Shown here: positions 44,141 to 56,144 of the stretch, piece by piece
Position numbering within the stretch: the first letter of the stretch is position 1
Layout of the letters: every line of letters starts with the position of its first letter
Assembly: GCF_000003195.3 (NCBI RefSeq)
Contig: NC_012870.2
Location: 23,428,501 to 23,492,500 of the forward strand
Origin: Sorghum bicolor
Lineage: Eukaryota; Streptophyta; Magnoliopsida; Poales; Poaceae
DNA length: 64,000 nt
Direction of reading: 5' to 3'
Position numbers and translations under genes: made by a program
The notes under the pieces: model-generated
What the model was told of the DNA's origin: nothing
The model's database searches: none
The model's input: only the letters and a program-made list of their open reading frames with translations

Positions 44141-45540
44141 CCTATTCGGAGTCTAGGTTGCAAACCCCACAATTTAGGAAGAGCTAGATCCGACTTTTGA
44201 ACCAAATCTTGAGGTAGGGCTAAAACCTAATTAATGTCGATATGCAAAAGCTTGTTTTTATGTACGGTAATGATAACACGTTTGGATGGACGGACGTTGT
44301 TCTCCGCTCACTTCCCGTATCCGCTCACTCCTCGCTCACTTTCCCCCACCATAGCATCTTCGCACCATATCGCGATGCTCCTTTGCCAAGCCAAGTCCCT
44401 CGTGCCCCACCCTAATGCGCGTCGCACGAGCATGTGCACCCCACTGCTTCCTTCTATCTCCTCTTGCTCCGGTGCAGCGACGTCCGTGGCATGAGTCCTC
44501 GGTGACCTTCCCCGTGGCCACCTCCGACGACCCTTCCTCTTCTCCATCCAACCACCCCCGGCCTCAACTCCAGTGTGGGGACGGGCGTGGCTCCGGCGCG
44601 AGCATGCAACCCTGCTCCAGCTTAGGACACATAGCTCCAGCATGGGTGACCAGCGCAGCCTCCTCCCCCTATGTTCCTCGACCCTGGTGGATCCTTCCCC
44701 CACCCTGATGTCCTTCTTCCCCCACCTCGGTGGCACCCCTCCACCCCACCAGCGTCCTCCCCCCACCAGGATCTACCAATGCTCGCAGATCCGACGTTGT
44801 ACATGTTACATATGATTCAATTGTTTTAAAGGCATGTTGCAATAACATGTTTTTGAGTGTTTTAGATGTTTCAATGGTATGTTTCGTCTATGTTTTCCAA
44901 ACGCATGTTTCAACTATGTTTATTTGGATGTTGTATATGTTCTACACATATGTTGCATGTGTTTTATTTTGATGTTTGTGTATAGTTGTAATGGTTTTCA
45001 AGTGTGTTTTCTCAAGTGTTTCATAAGTATGTTTCAAGTGTTTCAATTGCCTTTAGACTTATGTTGCAACTGTTGTTTCTGGATGTTTCAATAGTAGATC
45101 GGTGTTGTATCATTTCTCGTGTTTTCTACTGGCTCACCTTAGTGCCTCCTCCTGTCCGGTGTTGGCGGGGCACCTGTCGCCCCACCCTCTTTTCTCTCGA
45201 TGCCGACGTCGGTGATGTTTGTGGGTGGTGCGGGGTCCTGTGTGGGTGTGCATACACAGGCGGAGCTGGTGACTGGGATCGATCCCCCATGTGCATGTAG
45301 GCGCGTGAAAGGGAGCATGCTTCCTTGGGTGCACGGTGGGAGTAGATGCAGGTGCTGCGTCCAGATAGAGTAGGTTTATGTGGCCCCTACATGGGCAGCA
45401 TATGCCTAAGCTGGGCAAGCGAACTGCGCAGATGTACGAAGGTAGCATGGGAGCAGCATCTGGACGCGATGTCTGTCCGAACGGCTGGGCGCTAGGATTA
45501 TCGTTTTATGTATACTAGCTAACATTTCGACACCCAACTA
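44141..45540. other. Unassigned repeat-like sequence with GC-rich ends and T-rich core
   Basis: 44285-44800 is GC-rich and open on both strands (frames up to 152 codons that contradict each other). 44820-45110 is a T-rich array of degenerate ATGTTTCAA / TGTTGCAA / AGTGTTT motifs. 45120-45480 is GC-rich again. GGACGGACG (44290) and CTGTCCGAACGG (45473) face each other near the ends, which suggests a non-autonomous DNA transposon, but I cannot show target duplications. No gene is supported. Confidence 0.4.
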
Positions 45541-46819
45541 GGTGCCCCAACATGATGAAGGATAAGAGAAAAAAGTGTTGGCCACCGCTGGCTCTGCCTC
45601 TACAACCTGACACCACAACCTTGTAGCCAGTAAGACAAACCAAAACTGGGACGTGTGAGTAAGAATAAGTAGCCAGAAGGCATCTGGGCAATAATCGGGC
45701 TGTGAAAGTAGGAAAGCCCGTGGAGCCAAAAAAATGTTAGGGCTACATCGTTGTGGCACTAGTAAAGATCAAATGAACCCCACAATCCCTAGTTGGAAAC
45801 AACTACCAATTGGGATAAAGGCAACCTTATGAGCCAAACTAGCCTCTAGTTTCAGATTCTTTCCGTAGTGAGATAAAGGCAATTATATGATATTTGCTAT
45901 GCCTAGATTTGTAGGATTTTATACTAGAAACAACTCACTCAATTCTCTCCTCAAAAGTTTACATTTATGAATTTAAAAGTTTTCAAAAAAACACAATGGA
46001 TCTAAAATCATGCATAAAAATTTCAGCACTCTATGGCAAAAATTGTTTTTCTAGTGAAGAATTATGGTGAAGAAATGAATAGAATTGGATAGAAATATTG
46101 AGATCACACACTCAATATTTGTTAGCACATAACTAAACAAAGGGGTTCTGTATTTTGATTATCAAAAGTCTTCCTAATGCTATGGAGCAATAGAGGTATT
46201 TATACTAAGAACAACCCTCCTAAATAGGTAGAAACACGAAATAAAAATGAGAAGATAGACTCTGTGAATAGGCTTCCACGAAATAAGCTTCTAAGTAGTT
46301 CCCGCGTGGTTGTTGGTCTTCTGCACATTCTTTAGTGTTTTGGTAATAACTCCACCTTGGAAACTTCAAATAATGTGCAGCTGAATGCATTGGAGAGCTT
46401 ACTTGATAAGCTTTCACACCATTTATACCATGTACATTGAAATGTTGTAGAATGGTACAATTTTACATGAAAACTTGAATATCGTAAAGACTGTTGACCT
46501 ACAGACTAGTTTTCACTAACATAGTTGAATCTAAACATTGTAAAGTCAAAAATAAGATGAGACCACTTGGGCTTGAAACTAGACTTGACAAGCTTTCCAA
46601 CAAGTCCTAATGGACCTTCATAGCTTCTGAGAATAAAAAGTTATAACTAATTCTTTATGATGGTTCTGTCATAGTGGACGGGTTCAAGCATAATTAACTC
46701 TTCTGTATGGTCAACTATGTGTATTCTTAGAGTCCTTCTTGGTGAACCTGACCAATAACAATATACATAACTTAGGTAATATGTAATTCTCACTAGTGTT
46801 ATAAAGTATTTCATAAAAT
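45541..46819. other. Intergenic stretch, nothing recognised
   Basis: AT-rich sequence without a long frame, terminal repeats or RNA gene. The repeated phrase GGAAACAACT/GAAACAACTCAC is the only internal repetition I noticed. Confidence 0.4.
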
Positions 46820-46839
46820 AGCAAGTTCACCTTGTTGTA

Positions 46840-47430
46840 GTTTCTTTTGCTCGATTGTGTGTAATTGGTCCATCAACAACGTGATATGGTGTAGACATAG
46901 GTGATGTTTGGGTTGAACTTGGTGCAACTTGAATTGGTGATGACATGGTCATATCAATGTGTAGGGTGGGAGCATCTTTTTTTACCTTGTCATAGGGAGG
47001 TTTATTTTCTATACTCGATGATGAAGAAATTTGCGATAGGAGACACCAGTTTGTAAACAGGGTTCAAAATTTCACCAAAATTTCGCGAATTTTGGTAATT
47101 TTGGTGGTGGCCGAAAGAAAAATCCGAAATTTCATTATATACGAATACATGTGCTATATAACTTTAGACTCATATTTTCTATTGTTTATATTGCATATTC
47201 TTCTATTCAATAGATGTGTAATTATAAATCATACCGATACTTGTTTAGATCTATTTTTTTAAAAAGAAAAACATACATCATGTGCTAGTCTCTAAAAAAG
47301 TTTCGGCCGAATTTCGTGAAATTCGGTAACTTCGCTGGTGGCTGAAATTTTTGCGATACCAAAATTAAAATCTTTGTTTGTAAACTTTGGAGGAGCTGAT
47401 GGCACTATAGGTATATATGCAACGGGTGCT
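46840..47430 (-). pseudogene. Retrotransposon-like coding remnant split by a MITE
   Basis: On the minus strand an open stretch runs from about 47412 to 47385 and resumes at about 47049 down to a stop near 46840. It is Pro/Ser/Thr-rich (PPYDKVKKDAPTLHIDM) and ends GPITHNRAKE, resembling the GPITRSRAK segment of some retroelement polyproteins. The hAT-like insertion at 47058-47376 interrupts it; its reading continues across the target duplication. Only a short piece survives and the family is unclear. Confidence 0.35.
47058..47376. mobile_element. hAT-like MITE, 319 bp
   Basis: It begins CAGGGTTCAAAATTTC and ends AAAATCTTTG (complement CAAAGATTTT). It is flanked by TTTGTAAA at 47050-47057 and 47377-47384, an 8-bp target duplication (extendable to TTTGTAAAC). 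The inner arms repeat CGAATTT / GAAATTTC in both orientations. There is no coding capacity. Confidence 0.7.
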
Positions 47431-47499
47431 TAGGTACACCGTTACAAAAAGTTCACCAACATCGGGGATATTCTTGTTTTGCAGTAGTGGTTCCACCCA

Positions 47500-47742
47500 G
47501 GCCTTGTTTACTTCACTCCAAAAACTAAAATCTTTTCAAGATTCTCTGTCACATCGAATCTTACACCACATGCATGGAGTATTAAATATAGACGAAAATA
47601 AAAACTAATTACACAGTTTATCTGTAAATCACGAGATGAATCTTTTAAGCTTAATTACTTTATGATTGGATAATGTTTGTCAAATAAAAACAAAAGTGCT
47701 ATAGTTCCGAAAACTTTTTTGTTTTCGGAACTAAACAAGGCC
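47500..47742. mobile_element. Tourist/PIF-like MITE with 3-bp target duplication
   Basis: GGCCTTGTTTACTTC ... GGAACTAAACAAGGCC, flanked by CCA on both sides (47497-47499 and 47743-47745), consistent with a PIF/Harbinger-type 3-bp duplication. It is the cleanest member of the family in this window. Confidence 0.8.
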
Positions 47743-47828
47743 CCAATCATATAGTCACACTGTGAATGGCCACAAGTATAACTTGGCGCATCTAATTGAG
47801 TATGTCGGCGCGTGCAAAGGATGAACAC

Positions 47829-48123
47829 TGCTGGAATATGATCCGCATTATAATGTGAGTGCTACGGGGACGTTTAGAGGGTCCACGGTTAGGACTATGT
47901 TTATTAGCGGATTTGTTTTCGTATTTGACTATAGTCAGTCCGTCCTATAAATATATCTTGTAAGCCGTCTGGGAAGAGGAGAGAGAGACAACTCATTATT
48001 CCTTGCGTTCTGTAAACTCTCATCATACAGTGCTAGTTGACGCCTGTGGTTTTTTCCTGCAAGGGTTTTCCACGTAAAAATCTATGTCTCGTGTTCGATC
48101 TATTATTGCATTATCTTTTAACA
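47829..48123 (+). repeat. Copia element, 5' LTR
   Basis: 295 bp. Contains CCTATAAATATATC at 47943-47956, a likely TATA box, and ends TTTTAACA. Confidence 0.9.
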
Positions 48124-48220
48124 AGTGGTATCTAGAGTCAAACACGAGATTGAAAAAAAATTAGGATTTTATTCCCTGTTTGTTCGTTCGCTGTCATCCG
48201 ACGACGTGAGTCTAAGCTGG

Positions 48221-48427
48221 ATTTTGACACCGTAGTATTTTCGTTTTTATTTGACAAATATTATCCAATTATGAAGTAATTAGGTTAAAAGATTCGTCTC
48301 ACGATTTACAGACAAATCATGTAATTCGTTTTTATTTTTATCTATATTTAATACTTCATGTATGTACCATAAAATTTGATGTGATGGAGAATTTTGAAAA
48401 GTTTTTTGGATTTTGAGTGAAAACAAC
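48221..48427. mobile_element. MITE remnant in the copia leader
   Basis: Contains the Tourist-like core (GACACCGTAGTATTTTCG, then TTTGATGTGATGGAGAATTTTG) without clear GGCC ends. Confidence 0.5.
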
Positions 48428-48610
48428 GCCGGACTCAAATCCAGATCCTGTTTGCGGTTGCTGCTGGTATCCTGAACTCATACGGTTTAGGCGGAATTCA
48501 TACGGTTGTCTGCTGTTGTTGCCTGTGCAAGCGCACGCGGATCAAGAAGTCGCTGAGCGCAGGAAGTCTGCTGCTGCTTCTCCGTGGAAATTTGATTGCA
48601 CGCGGATCAA

Positions 48611-49195
48611 GGCCTTGTTTACTTCACTCCGAAATTTAAAAACTTTTCAAGATTTCTCCTTACATCAAATTTTATTGCACATGTATAAAACACTAAATAT
48701 GGACGAAAACAAAAACTAATTACATAGTTTGTCTGTAATTTACGAGACAAATCTTTGATCCTAGTTAGTTTATAGTTGGACAATAATTGTCAAATACAAA
48801 TGAAAGTACTACAGTGTTAAAATCCAAAATCTTTTCATGGCCCTGTTTAGATTGGAGATGAAAAAAATTTTTAAGTGTCACATCGAATGTGTCGGAAGGA
48901 TGTCGGGAAGGGTTTTTAGAAACTAATAAAAAACCTTACATAAGTCGTCTGGAAACTGCAAGACAAATCTATTAAGCATAATTAATCTGTCATTAGCACA
49001 TATGGGTTACTGTAGCACTTAAGGCTAATCATGGACTAACTAGGTTTAAACGATTTGTCTCGTGATTTTCAACCAAACTGTGTAATTAGTTTATATTTTT
49101 ATCTACATTTAATGTTCGATGTATGTGTCTAAAGATTCGATTGGATGGATAAAAATTTTTTTAGGTGGAGAACTAAATAAGGCCTAAACAAGGCC
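48611..49195. mobile_element. Tourist/PIF-like MITE split by another MITE
   Basis: The left end GGCCTTGTTTACTTC is at 48611, and the right end TAAACAAGGCC is displaced to 49185-49195 by the inner element at 48839-49184. Confidence 0.65.
48839..49184. mobile_element. Inner MITE (nested), copia leader
   Basis: GGCCCTGTTTAGATTGGAG ... GAACTAAATAAGGCC. Contains the hAT/PIF-like core TACTGTAGCACTTAAGG and TCTAAAGATTCGATTGG. Confidence 0.65.
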
Positions 49196-49245
49196 CAAGG
49201 ACTACAGTGCAAGATCTGTTCTTGTGCGTGCGGGATCAGGTCTCA

Positions 49246-49539
49246 GGTCTTGTTTAGATGCAGCCAAACAACCAAAACTTTTGGAGAAATGAGCACTTTT
49301 TAGAAGAATGGATCTAAACAGGGGCTTGTAAAACTTGGCTGTAAAGATATGGAAATTGAGACCTTGGAGCCCAAAACAGTGTAAACTTGCTTAGGGACCC
49401 GTGTCTTGTGTGTTGCAGACCAAAAAATTTAGAAAGCATCTAAACACATGTTTGAATTTTTTCAAAAAAACACCTGTTTGAATGTAAAGTTTACAACCAA
49501 AAGTTTTGGGATGTAAAGATTTGGGATCTAAATAGGCCC
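49246..49539. mobile_element. MITE, copia leader
   Basis: GGTCTTGTTTAGATGC ... ATCTAAATAGGCC are imperfect inverted ends. The internal TGGATCTAAACAGGGG near 49309 looks like a partial inner repeat of the end. Confidence 0.55.
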
Positions 49540-49556
49540 TGAGGTGAAAATCAACT

Positions 49557-50574
49557 TTGGTGAATTTGCTACGTGCACACAGAATCTTGCACCAGAAGAG
49601 TTCTTCAATTCAGTTTATTGCTGATCGTACACAGATCGTGTACCAGGTTGTAGATTTATTTTTTTGCAGATTATTCTTCTTCTGGTTATTTCTATTATCT
49701 CTTCACCATGTCTTGGATGAAATAGATATTCCTGAACTAGATCACGATACAAGGTTCGCTCTATGGCAAGTCAAGATGAGGGCTATTCTTACGCAGGCTG
49801 AAGTGGATGATGGTCTTGATAAATTCGGTGTCAAGGATTCAAAATCTTGGACCGATGAGGAGAAGAGAAAAGATCATAAGGCCTTGACTCAAATTCAACT
49901 TCATCTTCAAATAATATTTTGCAAGATTGTTTGCAGGAGAATACTGCAACTGCTTTATGGCTCAAGTTAGAGTCAATTTGCATGTCTAAGAATTTGACAA
50001 GGATGCATTTGAAGATGGAACTATATACGCACAAGTTGCAAGAGGGTGGCCCTGTGCTTAACCATATTTCGGTCTTCAAGGAGATCGTTTTTGATCTAGA
50101 GGCTATGGAGATAGATTATGATGATGAGGATTTGGGTCTTATTCTTTTGTGCTCTTTGCCTAATTGTTTTGCAAACTTCAGAGATACATTGTTATATAGT
50201 CATGATTCTCTAACGCTTGATGAAGTTTCTGAGGCGTTGCATGCTAAGGGAAAGATGAAACAGATGGTGCCCTCTGAAGGTTCTACTTCTAAAGGAGAAG
50301 CGTTGTCTGTTCGTGGGAGGACAAAAAATAAATTTAATGGCAATAGAGGAAAAAGTTCCAATGGTTATAAAGGCCGATCAAAGTCTCGAGGTAGAGATGA
50401 GAAATTCTGCAAGTATTGCAAGAAAGATAATTACTTTATCGAGGATTGTTTGAAATTGAAAAATAAAGAGAAAAGAACTAGCACGTATAGAGAGAAAGGT
50501 AAATCCAATGATGAAAGTAATGTTTCTGTTATTGCTTCCAAAGTAGATGGTGATTCGCTTGTTGCTTTTGCTGG
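49557..50574 (+). pseudogene. Copia gag (frameshifted)
   Basis: 49557-49970 holds the gag N-terminus (FALWQVKMRAILTQAEVDDG). The frame shifts near 49920, and 49919 onward continues the UBN2-type gag domain (ATALWLKLESICMSKNLT, ILLCSLPNCFANFRDTLL). A zinc knuckle CKYCKKDNYFIEDC follows near 50407-50450, with Tyr in place of the zinc-binding His. Gag is the particle protein; this copy cannot give a full-length product. Confidence 0.88.
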
Positions 50575-51800
50575 ATGGCTAATAGTGATGATGAATGGAT
50601 TCTTGATTTCGCTGCTACTTTTCATATATACACTAATAGAGATTGGTTTGTCACCTATGTTTCTCTCCAAGGTGGAGGTTCTGCTAGATTGGGTGATGAC
50701 AGTCCACTTGATATTGTTGGCATTGGATCTATTCAAATTAAGATGCATGATGGCATTGTCAGAACATTGGTTGATGTAAGGCATATTCCAGACATGAGCA
50801 AGAATCTTATTTCTCTCAGTACTCTTGATGCTAAAGGGTACAAGTACTCTGGTGGAGAATGAGTTTTAAAGGTGCCAAAAGGTTATCTTATTGTGATGAA
50901 AGGTGAATTGAAATCTCCAAATTTGTGCCTTCTTCGTGGTACTACAATTATAGGTGATGCTACTGTAATTTCTAATTCACCATCTAATTCTGATGCTACT
51001 AATCTTTGAAATATACGTCTTGGACATATGAGTGAGCAAGGCTTACATGAATTATGCAAGAGAGGACTTCTTTCTGAACATAGCATCAGTAAGCTGAAGT
51101 TTTGTGAGCATTATGTGTTTGGCAAACACAAGAGGGTGTCATTTAATACCTTTACTCATAAAAGTAACGGTATTCTTGATTATGTGCATTCTGATTTATG
51201 GGGACCATCTCGCGAGCCTTCTATTGGTGGTTCTCATTATATGTTGACAATCATTGATGATTATTCTCGTAAGGTATGACCTTATTTTTAAAGCATAAAT
51301 CAGAAGCATTTTCAGTATTTAAAGAGTGGAAGACTATGATTGAAAATCAAACTGAGAAGACGGTTAAAAAACTTCACACTGATAATGGGATGGAATTCTG
51401 TCCTAATAATTTTAATACATATTGCAAGTCTCAAGGCATTGTTAGGCACTACACTATTCCTTATACGCCTCAACAGAATGGTGTAGCTGAGCGTATGAAT
51501 AGAACTATCATCTCTTGGGCTCGTTGCATGTTGTCTAATGCTGGCTTCAATAAGTGTTTTTGGGTTGAAGCTCCTTCCACTTCTTGCTATCTTATTAATT
51601 GTTCACCCTTAGTTCCTCTTGATAAGAAAACTCCAATTGAGGTATGTTCTGGATCTCCAGCTGATTATTCACAATTGAGAGTTTTTTGTTGTACTGTTTA
51701 TGCTCATGTTGATAATGGTAAATTGGATCCTAGAGCTGTTAAATGCATTTTTATTGGTTATCAACATGGCGTTAAAGGTTATAAATTATGGAATCCCTAG
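50575..51800 (+). pseudogene. Copia protease and integrase (frameshifts and stops)
   Basis: 50575-50862 is the protease start (WILDFAATFHIY, where the active-site D-[ST]-G is D-F-A) and then DVRHIPDMSKNLIS. After a stop at 50862 and another near 51008, 51028-51279 carries the GAG-pre-integrase zinc region ([14 protein letters not shown], with one zinc Cys changed to Tyr) and the first catalytic Asp (YVHSDLWGP). One frame over, 51276-51800 has HTDNGMEF (second Asp), PYTPQQNGVAERMNRT (Glu) and CIFIGYQHGVKGYKLW. A stop at 51798 ends it. Confidence 0.88.
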
Positions 51801-52103
51801 ACTCAAAAGGTTATGCTTAGCAGGAATGTTATATTTAATAAGACTGTTATATTTGTTGACAATCCTTCTGTTGATGCTCCTGTTGAGGGAGAGAAAATAA
51901 GTGTGCAGGTGGAGCACTTAATTGATGCACTAGAGGTTGATAATAGTTTTGTCTAAGATACATATTGCTAAAATTTCTTTAATTGTTGATGATTCATCTA
52001 TTATTGAGCATTCTTCTCGAGTTGTGCAGTCTCTACAATGTTCTATTGTTGTTGGTAGGGTCAGAAGGCAGCCCAAGCCTGTTAAAAGGTATATTGAAGA
52101 ATG

Positions 52104-53594
52104 TGTTGACGGTTGATAACATCAACTTTATTAGAACTTTAGACTCAAAGGAAAATATAAAAACACATTAGTCTAGGGTTTACACTGACAATTTTCACGA
52201 GTTTTTGTATATTCTGTGATTTTCGAATATTTTAGAAAGTGCTGAAAAGAGGGATTTAAGTGCCAATTAGCCACAAAACTTATCCGCGACGGAAGGAGGG
52301 CACCAGAGGGATCAGGAAGACTCTAGAAGACTCTCGGAGCAAGGGGACCAGCAGAGAGCACTAGGTGGGGCCAGCCGGCCCCACCTTGTTGCCGCCCGGC
52401 CCCCTATGGCTAGGGTTTGGCCTCCCCTTCTGAAAGCTTCCTCCACCGCCTTTGAGGAGTCATCTCGGCCGCTTGTTAAGTTGGTTTGATCCAACGGCGC
52501 GTGTGCACTCCACCAGGCTATAAATAGAGGGGCAGACCCCCCTCCTAGGAGACAACCCTAGATTCAATTCATTCCTCCTGCTTCATTTGTCAAGAGTAGT
52601 CAGAAGTTAGGGTTTCTAGAGATTAGAAGTAGAGCTCTAGTTCTTCAAGTTCTTAGTATAGACATCTAGCGAGGTTCAAGTAGAGATCGGGCGCTCCGCT
52701 CGGGATTTCAGATCTGTCTTCTAGAAATTGGTAATAATATCTTATATTTCATTATGACTTTGCTCTACTTCAATATATTGCTATTTATTTAGTTCTTAGT
52801 TTATTCTCGTTGCATATTCGATATAGATGTGGTTTATGATGATTATTGTTATATGATCGTAAAGCACTTCATTCAGTACTCGAGTGAGTTAGGTGGTGCA
52901 CAGTATGTAGACGTGGTGTATAGATATTTTGTGTACCTATGGAGGCACCTTGACGTGTCGGATCGTATGGTAGTTCGCGTAGGTGACAGCTGCGTTAGTT
53001 CCTCTGTAGTCCACCCCCGTATGTAGGACTAGCAGAGCGCGGTCGCGAAGGAGGTGACGGTTGCGTCTTAAAACCCTCATTATTGATGCTCCTTATAATA
53101 TTTTCTGAGTTTATCACACTATAGATGAAAATATGTAGCATGACGTAGGCTGTAGACTTTATAGTAGTAATTACATAGGTTTCCTTTATTTATTTAATAT
53201 CATGATTGTCTTGCTATATTAGTGAGTCTTTATTTTCTATCTCTGGAATACCATTTACTTCATTAGTCAGTTATCATTTATCATATTTTATCGATTAGTT
53301 ATCGCTAAAGCATTAGTATTATTGGCTATGATAGATTTATATAATTATAACTTCCTTAGTTCATACAAGATCACCTAAGCCTAATGAATAGAATGCTGCT
53401 TTATCATTTCGGCATCAAATAAATCAATGATACTCGGAATACTTCCTAGGTGAAATGCTGCAACGGGAGAATTATCTGTGCGCTTGTGGATATATTCTAT
53501 TTAGAGTTATTGCGTGTAAATTATTTTTATCCTTAGTTTTGACATCATGTTAGGGATGCCAACTTAATATGAAGTGATGCTAAAAATACCAACA
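52104..53594 (+). mobile_element. Solo LTR of a Ty3/gypsy element, nested in copia
   Basis: TGTTGACGGTTG ... ATACCAACA, 1491 bp, flanked by GAATG (52099-52103 and 53595-53599). The start resembles the LTR of element 2. CTATAAATAG at 52519-52528 is a likely TATA box, and GTGCGCTTGTGGATA near 53476 is the shared LTR-end motif. No internal region is present. The copia reading continues after the second GAATG copy ([15 protein letters not shown]). Confidence 0.85.
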
Positions 53595-53641
53595 GAATGC
53601 AATGTTGCTTATGCTATGAGTGTTGTAGAAGAGATTGACGG

Positions 53642-54046
53642 TGTCGACAAAAGATGGTCGACAGTCTACCTAGGGTATGCTCAAGGTAGTAGGTTGTCGG
53701 CAGACAGGTGTGCAAACTACGAACTAGATGGTGACGCAAGTTGCAGACAAGGATTTTATCCAGATTTGGCCACCATGAGGGCGTAATACCTACGTCCTGC
53801 ATCTGATTGTATTGATATGAGATATAATGAGAGCTCTGACTTATCCTCTAGGGGACCTCCGCCCCTCCTTATATACTATGAAGGGACAGAGTTACAAGTA
53901 TCCTATTTGGTACAATATCTTCTTGTAGCTTTACGGTGTACGTCGACCAACGTCGTGCGCCGCACGTCTTCATCTTGTGGGTCGAGCCACCTCTGATGGT
54001 TCAGCCCATGTCTAGCCATGAGGATATAGGGATTTATACCCCCACA
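53642..54046 (-). repeat. Left (3') LTR of the nested 2.5-kb element
   Basis: About 405 bp; matches 55729-56139 with many substitutions and a small indel. Confidence 0.82.
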
Positions 54047-54497
54047 TCTAGTCCCCGAGCTCCATGTATTATGATGCGACACACCTTCTTCGACCAGCGT
54101 GGACGATAGTTGACCACCGTTGACACCGAAGAAGCAGGTTGTCCGAATAATGCATGATGCTTTTGATAAAAAAGATTTTTTTCTTGATGAAGTGTGCCCA
54201 CTTTACTTTTCTAAAAAGTATAGGCTTTCAAAAAATAAGCATATTCACCATAACGTGAAGTGTGTCCACTTAGTCCTCGAGCCTAGTAGTAGGTGATGTA
54301 GACACGTGGTAGTAGGGGCTAAAGAGAAAAGTCTGCGTAGAAATTCTGATACTAAGATGCATCGTCAGGTGCATCGTACCGATGTAGTCCCCGAGCTTGC
54401 TGGAAGGCAAAGTATGAGCCTTGTAGCAAGGTCTAAAAAAACTAAAATCGCCCCTCAATTGTATATGAGTCCAATTCATATGTAACTGAGAAGAGCA

Positions 54498-54825
54498 GTC
54501 CCCAAGTTGTGGTCAGAGAGTAATCGAAGCAAGCCCCGAGCATAGCATAGGGAGTGATTGATGAGTCCCCGAGCATGGTTAGAAATGTAAACGTGTTTGG
54601 TGGTCGGAACAGCCCTCGAGCACAGCGTAGGGACTGGTCGACAGGTCCTCGAGCATGGTTGGGAATGTAAATGTGCTCGGTGGTCGGCACAGTCTTCGAG
54701 CACAACATAGAGACTAGTCGATAAATCCCTAAGCATGGTTGGAAATGTAAACGTGCTCGATGGTCGGAGCAGTCCCCGAGCACAGCATAGGTAATGGTCG
54801 ACGAGTCCCCGAGCGTAGCTTGTTG
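54498..54825. repeat. 80-bp tandem repeat array
   Basis: The phrase GTCCCCGAGCATGGTTGGAAATGTAAA ... recurs with starts at 54565, 54645, 54725 and 54805, exactly 80 bp apart, with a partial upstream unit from 54498. Units differ by about 10-15%. It lies in the interior of the nested element near its purine-tract end. Confidence 0.88.
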
Positions 54826-55206
54826 ACTGGGCCAAACTTCTAAAAAATAAATATAGAGAATAGGTAGTACATGATGTATAAATAAACTCTAGATAAAAAA
54901 TCAGCACCGAGATAAGTTTTTACATTTTTGTTCTATTAGAATTAGCACAAGTAGTTAATTCATCATAGAGCTTGTACCAGCTCTGGTCTGGCCAACAATC
55001 TAGAGCATGAGGTGTAGAACCCAGGCACGTGTAGGATTGCCAACCTCGCCAGAGAGCTACTACCGACCACCTAGAATGCAGAGGGCGGATCTCGTGCACG
55101 TGTAGGGAGGAGTCAGAGATAGTGCCGGCTTTGGAAAACTCGTGCAGGAGAAAAAACTAGTTGGCTAACCAAAAAGTTGTTTTGAAGGATAATAATGTCA
55201 AAAATA

Positions 55207-55728
55207 TTATGCTAAAAATAAATAAAATATTAGAAGTGTACTTAACTTTGGATGAAAGTCTGGTCGGTGATGACAAAATTGTCTGGCCCTCGAGCTTTCC
55301 GACGTGTTGTCATGACGGTGGTCGCGGTTGCTGTAGCGTCGTTTTTTGCGGCGATTATTATCGTGACATGATAGGTGGTCAGAGCAAGAAAGCCAAGCAA
55401 CTTGGTCAATTTCCCAAGACACCGATGTGCCTCCCTTTGTAGTAGGGAAGCAACGACCCGTTGTCGGCGTGGTCGGTAACTTTGCTGGAGTGGTCGGAGC
55501 CGTAGCCAGCATGATCGAAGCCGTAGCCGATGTTGATGAAGAAGTGATCGATGCAGATTGGATCTGCGCCTCCTCTATGGTCGTGTCGATGAAGTTGTTG
55601 AGGCCAGTGGTCCAGATGATCTGGCCGACGGTGAACACGAGTCCGTCCGCCACGACTACGAAGTTGGGAATGATGACCATCTGGCTTGCCTGAGAAGCTA
55701 TACGCACACCCCCTACCTGGTGCGCCAC
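55207..55728 (-). pseudogene. Leader/gag-start-like frame of the nested element
   Basis: The minus frame that runs out of the LTR covers the start of the interior ([37 protein letters not shown]), followed by Thr/Ala/Pro-rich repeats and a basic tail. No retroviral domain is recognisable. It may be the residual gag start of a Dasheng/Zeon-like non-autonomous element; this is a resemblance only. Confidence 0.4.
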
Positions 55729-56139
55729 TATCGATGAAAGATGGTCGGCAGTCTGTATAGAGGTATGCCCAAGGTAGTAGGTTATCGGCAAACAGGTGCG
55801 CAAGCTACGAACTAGATGGTGACGCAAGACACAGACAATGATTTTATCGAGGTTCAACCACCATGAGGGCATAATACCTATGTCCTGCGTCTGATTGTAT
55901 TGATATGAGATGTAATGAGATCTCTGAGTTGTCCTCTAGGGAACCTCTGCCCCTCCTTATATATTGTGAAGGGATAGAGTTACAAGTAAAGTATCCTATT
56001 TGGTATAATATCTTTTTGTAGCCTTGCGGTGCACGCCGACCAACGTCGTGCGCCGCACGTCTTCGTCTTATGGGTCGGGCCACCTCTGATGGTGCGGCCC
56101 ATGTCTAGCTATGAGGATATAGGGGTTTATAACCCCACA
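55729..56139 (-). repeat. Right (5') LTR of the nested 2.5-kb element
   Basis: About 411 bp. The expected TG at its inner end is TA here. Confidence 0.82.
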
Positions 56140-56144
56140 GAAGG

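Larger units (their letters stand above)
53642..56139 (-). mobile_element. Small non-autonomous LTR retrotransposon nested in copia
   Basis: LTRs at 53642-54046 (TGTCGAC ... CCCCCACA) and 55729-56139 (TATCGATG ... CCCCACA). The flanks GACGG (53637-53641) and GAAGG (56140-56144) are probably a target duplication with one mutation, because the copia frame resumes with GHSEPTNYFEAI. A primer-like TGGCGCACCAGGTAGGG (55711-55727 read in reverse) borders the right LTR and a purine tract AGCTCGGGGACTAGA borders the left LTR, giving minus orientation. The 1.7-kb interior has no polymerase. Confidence 0.82.

Noticed and set aside
44308..44766. 152-codon minus frame in a GC-rich block
   Set aside because: Gly/Arg-rich, contradicted by open frames on the other strand, and no domain or plausible splice context.
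54498..54825. CRISPR-like array
   Set aside because: The 80-bp units are contiguous with no unique spacers; it is a tandem repeat inside an LTR element.
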